Source: Aeromonas fluvialis (GTDB lineage: Bacteria > Pseudomonadota > Gammaproteobacteria > Enterobacterales > Aeromonadaceae). Taken from it: a DNA stretch of 64,000 nt. This document shows, piece after piece, positions 55,587 through 64,000 of this stretch (the first letter of the stretch is position 1; each line of letters begins with the position of its first letter). Made by a program: the position numbers and the translations under genes. Location: the NCBI RefSeq assembly GCF_000819885.1, contig NZ_CDBO01000074.1, positions 1-64,000 of the forward strand, given 5' to 3'. The notes under the pieces were generated by a model. That model was not told the DNA's origin. It saw only the letters and a program-made list of their open reading frames with translations, and did no database searches.

Positions 55587-57326
55587 ATGGAACTCTTGAT
55601 CAATCAGGTGGGATACGAGTGCAACGGGCACAAGGTCGCCCTGCTGCAAGCCTCCCCCACCCCTGATCTCGGCGGCTATGTCAGGCTGCAACGCCTTGCT
55701 GATGGCCAGATCCAGTTTGAAACCCCGCTGCAACCGGCAGGTAGCGTCCCCGGCTGGCAAGGCCGCGCTTACTGGCGTGCCGACTTCTCCGCCTTCAAGG
55801 AGCCCGGCCACTATCGGCTGGAGGCAGTGGTCATCGTCAGCACCCATGCTGGCACCACGGAACGTATTGTGCCATCCGCCCCCTTCACTATCGGCCAGGA
55901 TCTGCTGACCAGCCGCTGCCTCTCCGACGTCATTCACTACTTCAAGGGGCAGCGTGCCAGCGGCACCTTCGATCGAGCCGACCGCAACGCCCGCCTGTTT
56001 GGCACCGAGCAGCACAAAGATGTGCACGGTGGCTGGTTCGATGCCAGCGGCGACATGAGCAAGTACCTGAGCCACCTCTCCTACGCCAACTACCTCAATC
56101 CCCAGCAGACCCCCATGGTGGTGTGGGCCCTGCTCAAATGCCGCGAACTGCTGGCCCCACGCCGTGATATCGACGGGGTAAACCTCTGTAAGCGGCTTAA
56201 TGACGAGGCGCTGCACGGCGCCGATTTCCTCTGCCGGATGCAGGATGAGTCGGGCTTCTTCTTCATGACCCTGTTCGACAAGTGGAGCAAGGACCCCGCC
56301 CAGCGCGAGCTGTGCGCCTATGCCACCCAGCAGGGGATCAAGTCCGCCAACTGGCAGGCGGGTTTTCGCCAAGGGGGTGGCATGGCCATCGCCGCGCTGG
56401 CCCGCGCCGCCCGCGAGAGCGTCAGCGGCGACGTCGATGCCAGCCGCTACGCCGAGGCGGCCAAACGCGGCTACCTGCATCTACGTGAGCACAACCTCGC
56501 CTATCTCGACGATGGTTGCGAGAACATCATCGACGACTACTGCGCCCTGCTGGCGGCAGTGGAGCTGACCCGCACGTTCGGCTGCGAGTGGCTGACCGAG
56601 GCGAGAGCCCGCGCCAGCAAACTCTGCGCCCGCCAGCGCATCCATCCGGAGCTGGGTCACTACTGGTCGGCCAACGAGGATGGCTCGCGCCCCTACTACC
56701 ACGCCGTCGAGGCGGGGCTGCCGGTGCTGGCGCTGCTGGAATATCTGGGCGTAGAGCCAGATCAGGGGCACAAGGCCCGGGTACAAACCGTGGTGGAGCA
56801 GGCGCTGGCCGCCGAGCTGGCGCTCTGCGCCCGCGCGGGCAACCCCTTCTCCCTCGCCCGCCAATATGTGAAAGGGGTGGATGAAGCGCCGCGCGTCAGC
56901 TTCTTTATGCCCCACAACAACGAGTCCGGTTACTGGTGGCAGGGGGAGAATGCCCGCCTCGCCTCGCTGGCGACCATGGCCTTTGCTGGCGCCCGTCACT
57001 TCCCCCGCCAGAGCCAGCCGCTGCTCACTTACGGTCAGCACCAGCTCGACTGGATCCTCGGGCAGAACCCCTTCAACGCCTGCATGCTGGCGGGCCACGG
57101 CATCAACAACCCCGCCTATACCGCCGGGTATCCCAATGCGCAGGGGGGCATCAGCAACGGCATCACCGCCGGATTCGATGACGAAAACGACGTGGCTTTT
57201 ATCCCGCAGGAGTACAAGGATCGGCTGGATCAGAACTGGCGCTGGGGCGAGCAGTGGATCCCCCACGCCGCCTGGTTTGCCCTTGCCATCACTTGGCAGA
57301 GCGTGCAGGGAGGCCACCATGATTGA
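55587..57326 (+). CDS. GH9 family glucosaminidase/chitobiase-like enzyme, cytosolic
   Basis: The 579-residue enzyme lacks a signal peptide, so it acts on imported sugars. An N-terminal Ig-like domain (~1-100) is followed by the GH9 barrel: WFDASGDMSKYLSHLSYAN (the DAGD-like base region), LDDGCENIIDDY, and the C-terminal DWILGQNPFNACMLAGHG and NESGYWWQGENARLA that carry the acid region. Its place matches the GH9 enzyme of the Vibrio chitobiose operon, which cleaves glucosamine-linked disaccharides. AGGAG lies ten bases before the ATG. Its 3' end is partly duplicated downstream. Confidence 0.88.
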   Translation: MELLINQVGYECNGHKVALLQASPTPDLGGYVRLQRLADGQIQFETPLQPAGSVPGWQGRAYWRADFSAFKEPGHYRLEAVVIVSTHAGTTERIVPSAPFTIGQDLLTSRCLSDVIHYFKGQRASGTFDRADRNARLFGTEQHKDVHGGWFDASGDMSKYLSHLSYANYLNPQQTPMVVWALLKCRELLAPRRDIDGVNLCKRLNDEALHGADFLCRMQDESGFFFMTLFDKWSKDPAQRELCAYATQQGIKSANWQAGFRQGGGMAIAALARAARESVSGDVDASRYAEAAKRGYLHLREHNLAYLDDGCENIIDDYCALLAAVELTRTFGCEWLTEARARASKLCARQRIHPELGHYWSANEDGSRPYYHAVEAGLPVLALLEYLGVEPDQGHKARVQTVVEQALAAELALCARAGNPFSLARQYVKGVDEAPRVSFFMPHNNESGYWWQGENARLASLATMAFAGARHFPRQSQPLLTYGQHQLDWILGQNPFNACMLAGHGINNPAYTAGYPNAQGGISNGITAGFDDENDVAFIPQEYKDRLDQNWRWGEQWIPHAAWFALAITWQSVQGGHHD

Positions 57327-57347
57327 GATCGTCTCAAGCATCATTGG

Positions 57348-57457
57348 CAGTGGGGAGAGCAGTGGATCCTCCATACATTCCGCCTGGTTTGCCCTGGCCA
57401 TCAGCTGGCAGAGCGCCCTGAGTGATCGAAATGAGCAGGGAGGTCACCATGATTGAG
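57348..57457 (+). repeat. Imperfect duplicate of the GH9 3' end and kinase start
   Basis: This segment repeats 57241-57327: both contain GAGCAGTGGATCC, CCGCCTGGTTTGCCCT, ATCA-CTGGCAGAGCG, GGGAGG-CACCATGATTGAG. It carries a second, diverged GH9 tail (SAWFALAISWQS) in a 45-residue frame that begins at the ATG 57319. It looks like the scar of a tandem copy later deleted. Confidence 0.8.
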
Positions 57458-57711
57458 TACTGGGTCGGCGTCGATGGCGGGGGCACCCACACCCGCGCCC
57501 GCATTCGGGATCGGGCGGGCAAGCTGCTCGGAGAGGGGCACGCCGCTGGCTCCAATCTGGAGCTGGGCATCCCCCATGCCCACGCCAATGTGCTGGCCGC
57601 CATCGCCAGCACCCGTCTCGGCCAGCTCAACCTGATCCCCCCCAGGCAGATGCGCTCGATGGCGCCATCCTGTTTGCCCAATCAGAGGATTTTCCATGTC
57701 TACACCCCTGA
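57449..57711 (+). pseudogene. Remnant of a BadF/BadG-type glucosamine/GlcNAc kinase
   Basis: The first ~50 codons (from MIEYWVGVDGGGTHTRARIRD) are the ATP-binding N-terminus of this kinase family. Then the frame loses similarity. In another frame, from about 57643, the codons PQADALDGAILFAQSEDF look like the family's C-terminus and run to TGA at 57709-57711. About 700-750 bases of the middle are missing. The matching Vibrio gene encodes a glucosamine-specific kinase (GspK). The product cannot work as a kinase. Confidence 0.82.
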
Positions 57712-59561
57712 TCCACACCCAGGTCGCCCGACGTGACGGCGAGGATGTCTGGTTCACCTTCACCCTATCCCGCATGCCGGATACCCGGTGGAAGCTGCAC
57801 TTCTGTCTGGCTCGCCATATCGACCCCGACTCCTTGCAAGGGGGCGAGCTGGAGCGCCAGAGCGGCAGCTACAAGGTGATTGTCCCGAACGCTGACAGCT
57901 GCGAGCTGTGCTTTTGCTGCCGCCAGACGCCCATCAAGAAGCTCTCCGACATGCCGCAGGGCTTCTTTCTCAGCCTGCCGGAGGCGACCACGGGTGCCCA
58001 GCTGCTGCCGGTGACGCTGGCGGCGCAGGATCTCGGGCTGGAGAACCCGCCGGTAACCCGCCCCGACCTGCCGGATGTCGAGCCCCTGCCCGGTATAGTG
58101 CCGCAACCGGCCCATCTGGTACTGCTGGAGGGGAACTTCCGGCTGGCCGAGCGGGCTCATGTCAGCGCCCCCCGTGATGTGCCGAAGCTGCTGGCCCACT
58201 TCAACGAGCTGACGTCGCTGGCACTGGAGCAGGATCACGACGCAGAAATCCGGCTGACCGAGGCCAAACTGGCACCCGAAGCCTACCAACTCACCATCAC
58301 GCCGCAGGAGGTGGTGATTGCCGCCGCCGACGAAGCGGGCTGGCGTCATGGGCTGGTCACGCTGGCCCAGTGGTATCTGCAACATGGGGAGAGCCTGCCC
58401 TGCGTCACGCTGGAGGATGTCCCGCGCTTTGGCTTTCGCGGCATTTTTCTCGACTGCGCCCGCCACTTCCACACCCCGGCCACCATCAAGCGCCTGCTCA
58501 AGCTGATGAGCCTCTACAAGTTCAACCGCTTCCACTGGCACCTGACCGATGACGAGGGGTGGCGACTCGAGATCAAGGCCTTCCCGGCATTGACAGACGT
58601 GGGTGCCTGGCGCGGCCATAATCTGGCGATCGACCCCCAGCTGAGCGGCGGTGCCGAACCCTATGGCGGCTACTACACCCAGAGCGAGGTGAAGGAGCTG
58701 GTGAGCTATGCCAGTGAGCTCGGCATCACCGTCATTCCCGAGATCGACATTCCGGGCCACTGTCATGCCGCCATCAAGGCGCTACCCGAGCTGCTGGTCG
58801 AACCGGAGGATCAATCCCGTTACCGCTCGGTCCAGCATTTCGATGACAACGTGCTCAACCCCGCCCTGCCCGGCACCTACCGCTTCCTGGAGGCGGTGCT
58901 GGACGAGGTGTGCGAACTCTTCCCCGGCCCGCAGATCCACATGGGGGGTGACGAGGTGCCGACCGGTGTCTGGACCGACAGCCCCGCCTGCCAGCAGCTG
59001 ATGGCCGAGCAGGGCTACGCCGACTGCTGCGAGCTGCAGGGCCATCTGCTGCGCCACTGCCAGCGCTATCTGGCCGCCAGAGGCAAACAGATGATCGGCT
59101 GGGAGGAGATCCTGCACGGCGACAAGGTGAGCCGCAACGCCGCCATCTGTGCCTGGACCAACTTCCAGGCGGGGCTGGACGCCGCCGCAGCCGGTTATCC
59201 GGTGGTGATGGCGCCCGCCCAGTGCCTCTATCTCGATCTCGCCTGGAGCGCCGATATTCATGAACCCGGCCTCTACTGGGCGGGGACCCTCAATCTGGAG
59301 CAGATCTACTCGTGTGACCCTGCCCCAGCCGATTTCCATGCCAACGATAACATCCTCGGGGTACTGAGCCCCTTGTGGTCAGAATTGGTCACTTCCCGTG
59401 ACCGTCTCGACTACATGTTGTTCCCGCGCATGCTGGCCACGGCCGAGGTGGCCTGGAGTCATCCCGCCCACAAGGGCTGGGATCACTTCGCCGCCCGCCT
59501 GCCCGGTCAGCTGCAGATCCTCGATCAGTTAAAAGTGCGCTACCGGATGCCGCAGAGGTAG
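57696..59561 (+). CDS. Cytosolic GH20 beta-N-acetylhexosaminidase
   Basis: The enzyme removes terminal GlcNAc from chitin oligosaccharides. The 621-residue protein has no signal peptide. An N-terminal domain (~1-110) and a GH20b domain precede the catalytic barrel: RGIFLDCARHFHTPATIKR, WHLTDDEGWRLEI, the catalytic Asp-Glu pair near 419-420 in HMGGDEVPTG, and WTNFQAG with SPLWSELV late. AGAGG precedes the ATG, which overlaps the end of the kinase remnant. It is the last gene of the operon. Confidence 0.93.
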   Translation: MSTPLIHTQVARRDGEDVWFTFTLSRMPDTRWKLHFCLARHIDPDSLQGGELERQSGSYKVIVPNADSCELCFCCRQTPIKKLSDMPQGFFLSLPEATTGAQLLPVTLAAQDLGLENPPVTRPDLPDVEPLPGIVPQPAHLVLLEGNFRLAERAHVSAPRDVPKLLAHFNELTSLALEQDHDAEIRLTEAKLAPEAYQLTITPQEVVIAAADEAGWRHGLVTLAQWYLQHGESLPCVTLEDVPRFGFRGIFLDCARHFHTPATIKRLLKLMSLYKFNRFHWHLTDDEGWRLEIKAFPALTDVGAWRGHNLAIDPQLSGGAEPYGGYYTQSEVKELVSYASELGITVIPEIDIPGHCHAAIKALPELLVEPEDQSRYRSVQHFDDNVLNPALPGTYRFLEAVLDEVCELFPGPQIHMGGDEVPTGVWTDSPACQQLMAEQGYADCCELQGHLLRHCQRYLAARGKQMIGWEEILHGDKVSRNAAICAWTNFQAGLDAAAAGYPVVMAPAQCLYLDLAWSADIHEPGLYWAGTLNLEQIYSCDPAPADFHANDNILGVLSPLWSELVTSRDRLDYMLFPRMLATAEVAWSHPAHKGWDHFAARLPGQLQILDQLKVRYRMPQR

Positions 59562-59576
59562 TGTTGTCTCTACTTT

Positions 59577-59599
59577 GGCGGCCGGCTGGTCGCCTTTTT
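59577..59599 (+). terminator. Terminator of the chitobiose operon
   Basis: GGCGGCC-GGCT-GGTCGCC pairs with one G-U and is followed by five Ts. It lies 16 bases past the GH20 stop. Confidence 0.8.
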
Positions 59600-59771
59600 A
59601 CGACTAACCAACAAAGCATTAACCACCACTACCATTCATCCGCCATTATTGGCAAAATACAGCCCCCAATGAAGCAGGTCCGCCTCCTGCTGGCGCGAGC
59701 CTGCGGCCACCTCCAGATCTGCCACAATAACAACGACAACATTATCAACAAGAACATCGGAGCGTATTCCT

Positions 59772-61325
59772 ATGGCCCGCAGAGACGTCCATACCCTGGA
59801 TAGCGAAGTGGAGTTTCCTGCCGACGTACAACTGGTCTCCACCACTGACCTGCGCGGGGTGATCACCTACGCCAACCCGGCCTTCTGCGACATCGCAGGC
59901 TACCCGGTTGATGAACTGGTGGGACACAACCACAATCTGGTACGCCACCCCGACATGCCCAAGGCCGCCTTCGCCGATCTCTGGGCCCACCTCAAGGAGG
60001 GCAAACCCTGGCGCGGTATGGTGAAGAACCGCTGCAAGGATGGCCGTTACTACTGGGTAGATGCCTATGTGACCCCCATCTACGAAGGCAGCAGGATCAG
60101 CGGCTACCAGTCGGTACGCTGCAAGCCCGATCCCCAATTCAAGCGCATCGCCGCTCAGACCTACCAAGCCCTGCTCAAAGTCGAGCGCGGCAACAGCAGC
60201 AACCTCCCCTCTCTTGCCAGAGTACGCACCCCGGCCATTACCCTGCTGCTGCTCGGCCTGATGGGCTGGACCTTCGCCAGCCAAGGGGCCATGACCGTCC
60301 TGCTGATGCTGCTGCCCCTGTTGCTTATTGGCGGAGCCTACTGGCGCGAGCTCTTTGCCCTGCCCCACTATCTGCAGCAGCTGGGCCGCGAATATGACAG
60401 TCTGACCCGGCTGGTCTACTCCGGTGACAACCCCGGCGCCATTGCCGATTTTCATATCAAGATGCTGCAGGCCCGCATCCGAACCGTTTTGGGGCGGATC
60501 AACGATGCCACTGCACCTCTGCAAACCCTGGCCATCAATTTGAAACAGGCCTCTCATCAGGCCTGTCTCGATATCAACGAGCAAGATGCCCAGACCCAGC
60601 AGATGGCTATGGCTATGACTCAAATGGCCAATACAGCTCACGAGATCGCCCTCAACATTCAGGACTCCAACGGTCAGGTCAACGAAGCTCGCAACCGTTG
60701 TGAACAAACCAATCAACAGTTGAACCAGACCGAGCAACAGATCGAACAGCTCGCCAAACAGGCAGAGCTGGCGTTCAACTCGGCGGTAGAGCTCGCCAGC
60801 GAATCCGAACGGATTGGCAGTGTCATGGGCGAGATCCAGGGCATCGCCGAGCAGACTAACCTGCTGGCCCTCAACGCCGCCATCGAGGCCGCTCGCGCCG
60901 GGGAGCAGGGCCGTGGTTTTGCGGTGGTCGCAGACGAGGTGCGTACTCTATCGACCCGCACCCACAAGGCGACCGAGCAGATCCAGGGCAGCATCAAGCA
61001 GATCCAGCACACTCTGGGACGCTGGAAGGGGATGATGCAGGAGAACCTGCAACAGACCCGCGCATGTGCCGAGATGACCCGCCAGGGCGCCAGCAGCCTC
61101 CATACCGTGCTGGCAGAGATAGAGCTGGTCACCGAACACTCCACCCAGATCGCCACCGCTGCAGAGCAACAACAAGCGGTAGTGGAGGAGATCAGCCGCA
61201 GTATCCACCAGATATCCGCATACTCCCACGCCAACAGCCAGAAGATGCAGGATGTCGATCACTCCAGTCAGGCTCTGCTGGAACGGGCCAAGCAACTGAA
61301 GGGGCTTAGCCAGACCTTCGGCTGA
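59772..61325 (+). CDS. Aer-like aerotaxis receptor (PAS-MCP)
   Basis: The 517-residue receptor has an N-terminal PAS domain of the Aer type ([32 protein letters not shown] at ~33-64, with [11 protein letters not shown]) that binds FAD in Aer, then two membrane segments (~155-200), and the MCP signalling domain with [27 protein letters not shown] at ~360-386. It would steer swimming by redox state. GGAG lies eight bases before the ATG. It is single. Confidence 0.9.
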   Translation: MARRDVHTLDSEVEFPADVQLVSTTDLRGVITYANPAFCDIAGYPVDELVGHNHNLVRHPDMPKAAFADLWAHLKEGKPWRGMVKNRCKDGRYYWVDAYVTPIYEGSRISGYQSVRCKPDPQFKRIAAQTYQALLKVERGNSSNLPSLARVRTPAITLLLLGLMGWTFASQGAMTVLLMLLPLLLIGGAYWRELFALPHYLQQLGREYDSLTRLVYSGDNPGAIADFHIKMLQARIRTVLGRINDATAPLQTLAINLKQASHQACLDINEQDAQTQQMAMAMTQMANTAHEIALNIQDSNGQVNEARNRCEQTNQQLNQTEQQIEQLAKQAELAFNSAVELASESERIGSVMGEIQGIAEQTNLLALNAAIEAARAGEQGRGFAVVADEVRTLSTRTHKATEQIQGSIKQIQHTLGRWKGMMQENLQQTRACAEMTRQGASSLHTVLAEIELVTEHSTQIATAAEQQQAVVEEISRSIHQISAYSHANSQKMQDVDHSSQALLERAKQLKGLSQTFG

Positions 61326-61343
61326 ATCATTGCCAGCCCCATG

Positions 61344-61370
61344 ACAGAAGCGCCACAATGGCGCTTCTGT
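61344..61370 (+). terminator. Terminator after the aerotaxis receptor
   Basis: ACAGAAGCGCCA-CAA-TGGCGCTTCTGT is a 12-base-pair stem followed by TGTTTG. Confidence 0.8.
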
Positions 61371-61391
61371 TGTTTGTGACGAATCGGATCT

Positions 61392-61748
61392 ATGAGCATT
61401 GAATCAAGTCCTGCGCCACTGAACAAAACTGCCCGTATCGAAGCGATCATCGCCCTGATCCCGGCAGGCAAGGTGGTCAGTTATGGCCAGGTAGCCGATC
61501 TGGCCGGGCTGCCCGGACGGGCAAGACTGGTAGGCAAGGTGCTGCGGGAAACCGACAAGGTGCTGCCGTGGCATCGGGTACTGGGCGCAGCGGGCACCCT
61601 CTCGTTACCCAAAGGATCGCCAGGCTTTGCCGAACAGACGGGACGTCTGCAGCAGGAAGGCGTCGTGGTGATCGGGGGGCGGGTCAGAATGAAGGAGTGG
61701 CAATGGCAGCCCGATCTCGCCGAGCTGCTCTTTCTACTGCCGTTTTGA
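61392..61748 (+). CDS. Alkyltransferase-like protein (Atl/YbaZ type)
   Basis: The 118-residue protein has the DNA-binding fold of O6-alkylguanine transferases (KVVSYGQVADLAGLPGRARLVGKVLR), but the active-site PCHRV is PWHRV here. Trp in place of Cys defines alkyltransferase-like proteins, which bind alkylated guanine and pass it to nucleotide excision repair. The start follows a terminator by 22 bases. Confidence 0.92.
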   Translation: MSIESSPAPLNKTARIEAIIALIPAGKVVSYGQVADLAGLPGRARLVGKVLRETDKVLPWHRVLGAAGTLSLPKGSPGFAEQTGRLQQEGVVVIGGRVRMKEWQWQPDLAELLFLLPF

Positions 61749-61764
61749 GGGGGTCACTGCCGAA

Positions 61765-61929
61765 TCACTCCAGCGGCGCCAGGATCTCGTCGCTGCGCAC
61801 CTGCACCGGTATGGTCTCGTCCGCGCGCTGCAGCAGCACCAGCAGGCTCTGCCGGTCAACCTCCAGCACATAGGCCGCCCCTTCCCGGGTCATGCAGCTC
61901 ATGCCCGGCCGGATCTCGTTAATCTCCAT
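61765..61929 (-). CDS. Small conserved-looking protein (54 residues)
   Basis: The frame encodes 54 residues (MEINEIRPGMSCMTREGAAY at the start, EILAPLE at the end) and has a perfect AAGGAGG ribosome site six bases before the ATG. The pattern PGM...G..Y.LEVD...LLVLL resembles the first strands of small beta-barrel (KOW/EF-P-like) domains, but I do not recognise a family. It is convergent with the Atl gene. Confidence 0.65.
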   Translation of the reverse strand: MEINEIRPGMSCMTREGAAYVLEVDRQSLLVLLQRADETIPVQVRSDEILAPLE

Positions 61930-62008
61930 CTCAACCTCCTTGTTTACTTCGCGATTGACGACAGCTGCACTCCTTGCAGCTGTCTCAGTATACCGCTATC
62001 CATAAGCG

Positions 62009-62033
62009 AAGAGGCCCCTTGACGGGGCCTCTT
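62009..62033 (-). terminator. Hairpin terminator of topA
   Basis: AAGAGGCCCC-TTGAC-GGGGCCTCTT lies five bases past the topA stop on the minus strand. The T-run after it is weak. Confidence 0.7.
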
Positions 62034-62037
62034 ATCA

Positions 62038-64000
62038 TTATGCTTTCTTCGGCTTGGGCTGGCTCTCTTGCCAGGTACCGTTGTCGTAGTGGGCTGTCCA
62101 ACCGGTCGCCTTGCCATTGACCTCGCTCATCACGTACTGCTCCTTGGTCTTGCGACTGAAGCGCACAATGGCGGGGTTGCCATCCGGATCGGTGAGCGGA
62201 GCACCGGCCAGATACTTGTGCTTGGCGGAGATGCGATCCTTGAAGCGCTTGAGCTCCTCCACCAGCGGCGCGCGGGTCTCGCGGGATTTGGGAAAGTTGC
62301 TGGCAGCCAGGAACAGACCGGCAGCCCCGTCACGGAGCACGAAGTGAGCATCGGACTGGGTGCACTTGAGCTCCGGCAGCGGCACCGGATCCTCTTTCGG
62401 CGGTGCGATGTCGCCGTTTTTCAGGATCTTGCGGGTGTTCTTGCAAGTCTCATTGGTGCAACCCATGTACTTGCCAAAACGGCCGTTCTTGAGCTGCATC
62501 TCGGCTCCGCAACGGTCGCACTCGATGCTCGGCCCTTCGTAGCCCTTGAGCTTGAACTGGCCCTTCTCGATTTCGTAGCCATCGCAGTCCGGGTTGCGAC
62601 CACAGACGTGCAGCTTGCGGCTGTCATCGATGATGTAGGCATCCATCGCTGTGCCACAGACACCGCAGCGGTGCTTGGCGCGCAGCGCTTCGGTTTCCGC
62701 CTCTTCGCCGTCAGTGGCGGAGACAAACTCGTCGGCAGAGACCAGGTTGATGGTCTTCTTGCAGCGCTCTTTCGGCGGCAAGGCATAGCCGGAGCAGCCG
62801 AGGAACACGCCGGTGGAGGCAGTGCGGATACCCATCTTGCGGCCGCAATCCGGGCAGTCGATGTCGGTCTGCACCATCTGGTTGGCACGCATTCCCCCCT
62901 CTTCCGGCGCCTTGTCGGCCTGCTCCAGCTCCTGGGTAAATTCGGCGTAGAAGCTGTCCAGCACCTTCTTCCACTCCATGGTCCCTGCGGCGATGCCATC
63001 GAGCTTGTCTTCCATCTTGGCGGTGAACTCGTAGTTCATCAGCTCAACGAAGTTCTCCACCAGCCGGTCGGTGACGATTTCGCCCATTTTCTCGGCGAAG
63101 AAACGGCGGCTCTCGACCCGCACATAACCACGGTCGACGATGGTGGAGATGATGGAGGCGTAGGTAGACGGACGGCCGATGCCGCGTTTTTCCAGCTCGC
63201 GCACCAGCGCAGCTTCGGTGAAGCGCGCGGGCGGCTTGGTGAAGTGCTGGCGCGGATCCAGTTTGACCAGTTTCAGCACCTCGCCCACGGTCACCGCAGG
63301 CAGCTGGCTATCTTCACCCTTGCGACCCATCGGCGGCAGCGCCTTGGTCCAACCGGCGAAGCGCAGGGTACGGCCACGGGCCTTGAGCTCGAACTCACCC
63401 GCCTTGACGGTCAGGGTGGAGGAGTCGTACTGAGCCGGGGTCATCTGGCAGGCAACGAACTGACGCCAGATGAGATCGTACAGACGCATGGCATCCGGCT
63501 CCATCCCTTCCAGCATCTCGGCAGTCACCTGCACGCTGGAGGGGCGGATCGCCTCGTGGGCCTCCTGGGCATTGGCCTTGGCGCCATACAGATTTGGCTC
63601 GGCTGGCAGATAGGCCGCGCCATACTGCTCGCCGATATATTCACGCACCGCCTCAACCGCCTCTTTGCTGAGGTTAGTGGAGTCGGTACGCATATAGGTG
63701 ATGTAACCCGCTTCATAGAGACGCTGGGCCATCATCATGGTCTTCTTGACCCCGAAGCTCAGACGGGTAGAGGCCGCCTGCTGCAGGGTGGAGGTAATGA
63801 ACGGTGCAGAGGGCTTGGAACCGGTCGGCTTGTCTTCCCGGTTCACCACCTTGTAGTCGACCCCTTCCAGGGCTGCGACAGCGGCAAAGGTCTCTGCCTG
63901 GGTCACCGGCTTGAAGTCGGCCCCGTTGCGGCTGACCACTTCCATCCGCAGATCGCTCTTGTCGGCGGTCAGCAGGTCGGCATTGAGATCCCAGAATTCG
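62038..64000 (-). CDS. topA: DNA topoisomerase I, C-terminal ~650 residues (5' end beyond window)
   Basis: TopA relaxes negative supercoils by single-strand passage. The frame is open to the window edge, so the N-terminal TOPRIM domain is outside. Visible are the catalytic tyrosine motif [23 protein letters not shown], the signature [17 protein letters not shown], and three C-terminal zinc-ribbon units ([12 protein letters not shown]...[15 protein letters not shown]...[13 protein letters not shown]...NETC) followed by the DNA-binding tail. It matches E. coli TopA closely. Confidence 0.97.
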   Translation of the reverse strand, partial: EFWDLNADLLTADKSDLRMEVVSRNGADFKPVTQAETFAAVAALEGVDYKVVNREDKPTGSKPSAPFITSTLQQAASTRLSFGVKKTMMMAQRLYEAGYITYMRTDSTNLSKEAVEAVREYIGEQYGAAYLPAEPNLYGAKANAQEAHEAIRPSSVQVTAEMLEGMEPDAMRLYDLIWRQFVACQMTPAQYDSSTLTVKAGEFELKARGRTLRFAGWTKALPPMGRKGEDSQLPAVTVGEVLKLVKLDPRQHFTKPPARFTEAALVRELEKRGIGRPSTYASIISTIVDRGYVRVESRRFFAEKMGEIVTDRLVENFVELMNYEFTAKMEDKLDGIAAGTMEWKKVLDSFYAEFTQELEQADKAPEEGGMRANQMVQTDIDCPDCGRKMGIRTASTGVFLGCSGYALPPKERCKKTINLVSADEFVSATDGEEAETEALRAKHRCGVCGTAMDAYIIDDSRKLHVCGRNPDCDGYEIEKGQFKLKGYEGPSIECDRCGAEMQLKNGRFGKYMGCTNETCKNTRKILKNGDIAPPKEDPVPLPELKCTQSDAHFVLRDGAAGLFLAASNFPKSRETRAPLVEELKRFKDRISAKHKYLAGAPLTDPDGNPAIVRFSRKTKEQYVMSEVNGKATGWTAHYDNGTWQESQPKPKKA

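Overview
The window is about 60% GC and looks like chromosomal DNA of a gammaproteobacterium, most likely Aeromonas. Supporting points are the pykA-hexR-glk block, an FDH3-type formate dehydrogenase operon, a ChiS/chitobiose locus laid out as in Vibrio, and E. coli-like YgiQ, glucokinase, pyruvate kinase II, malic enzyme and topoisomerase I. The genus call is inference from recalled protein similarity, not from a database search. No IS element, integrase or CRISPR array was seen.

Layout. 1-660: tail of a broken AT-rich gene. 665-10.7 kb: ygiQ, a SYLF-domain protein, pykA-hexR-glk (with a HexR-type site before pykA), an SRPBCC protein, a GNAT enzyme and a uracil permease. 11.0-15.7 kb: a secreted Hint-domain protein with Gly/Ser and 21-residue repeats, a lipoprotein, malic enzyme and a periplasmic binding protein. 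15.9-37.6 kb: a formate dehydrogenase and metal-cofactor region. On the minus strand are DUF3305, DUF3306, a 4Fe-4S protein, a TorD-like chaperone, a Tat peptide protein and the alpha, beta and gamma subunits. On the plus strand are fdhD and an HTH/periplasmic-binding-like regulator. Next come a sigma-54 response regulator and its histidine kinase, then tupABC (tungstate uptake), mobA, a mobB-moeA fusion and a FUSC protein. Four sequences with exact -24/-12 spacing precede DUF3305, the 4Fe-4S gene, fdhD and tupA, and a GGGACA-N3-TGTCCC palindrome lies near two of them. This reads as one sigma-54 regulon joining enzyme synthesis, tungsten/molybdenum uptake and cofactor assembly. An AT-rich HEPN-type gene is inserted between two of its divergent promoters.

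37.6-45.7 kb: an HD-GYP protein, a DUF3332 lipoprotein, two neighbouring genes each broken by one in-frame TAG (a PAS chemotaxis receptor and a GNAT enzyme), a four-gene bufferin-type operon (DUF2282, DUF692/MNIO, DUF2063, DoxX), two small proteins, and tRNA-Cys and tRNA-Gly. 45.9-59.6 kb: chitin-oligosaccharide utilisation, with a ChiS-like hybrid kinase, a binding protein, two permeases, two ATPases, a GH9 glucosaminidase, a remnant of an amino-sugar kinase and a cytoplasmic GH20 hexosaminidase. 59.8-64.0 kb: an Aer-like receptor, an alkyltransferase-like protein, a 54-residue protein and the 3' part of topA, cut by the window edge.
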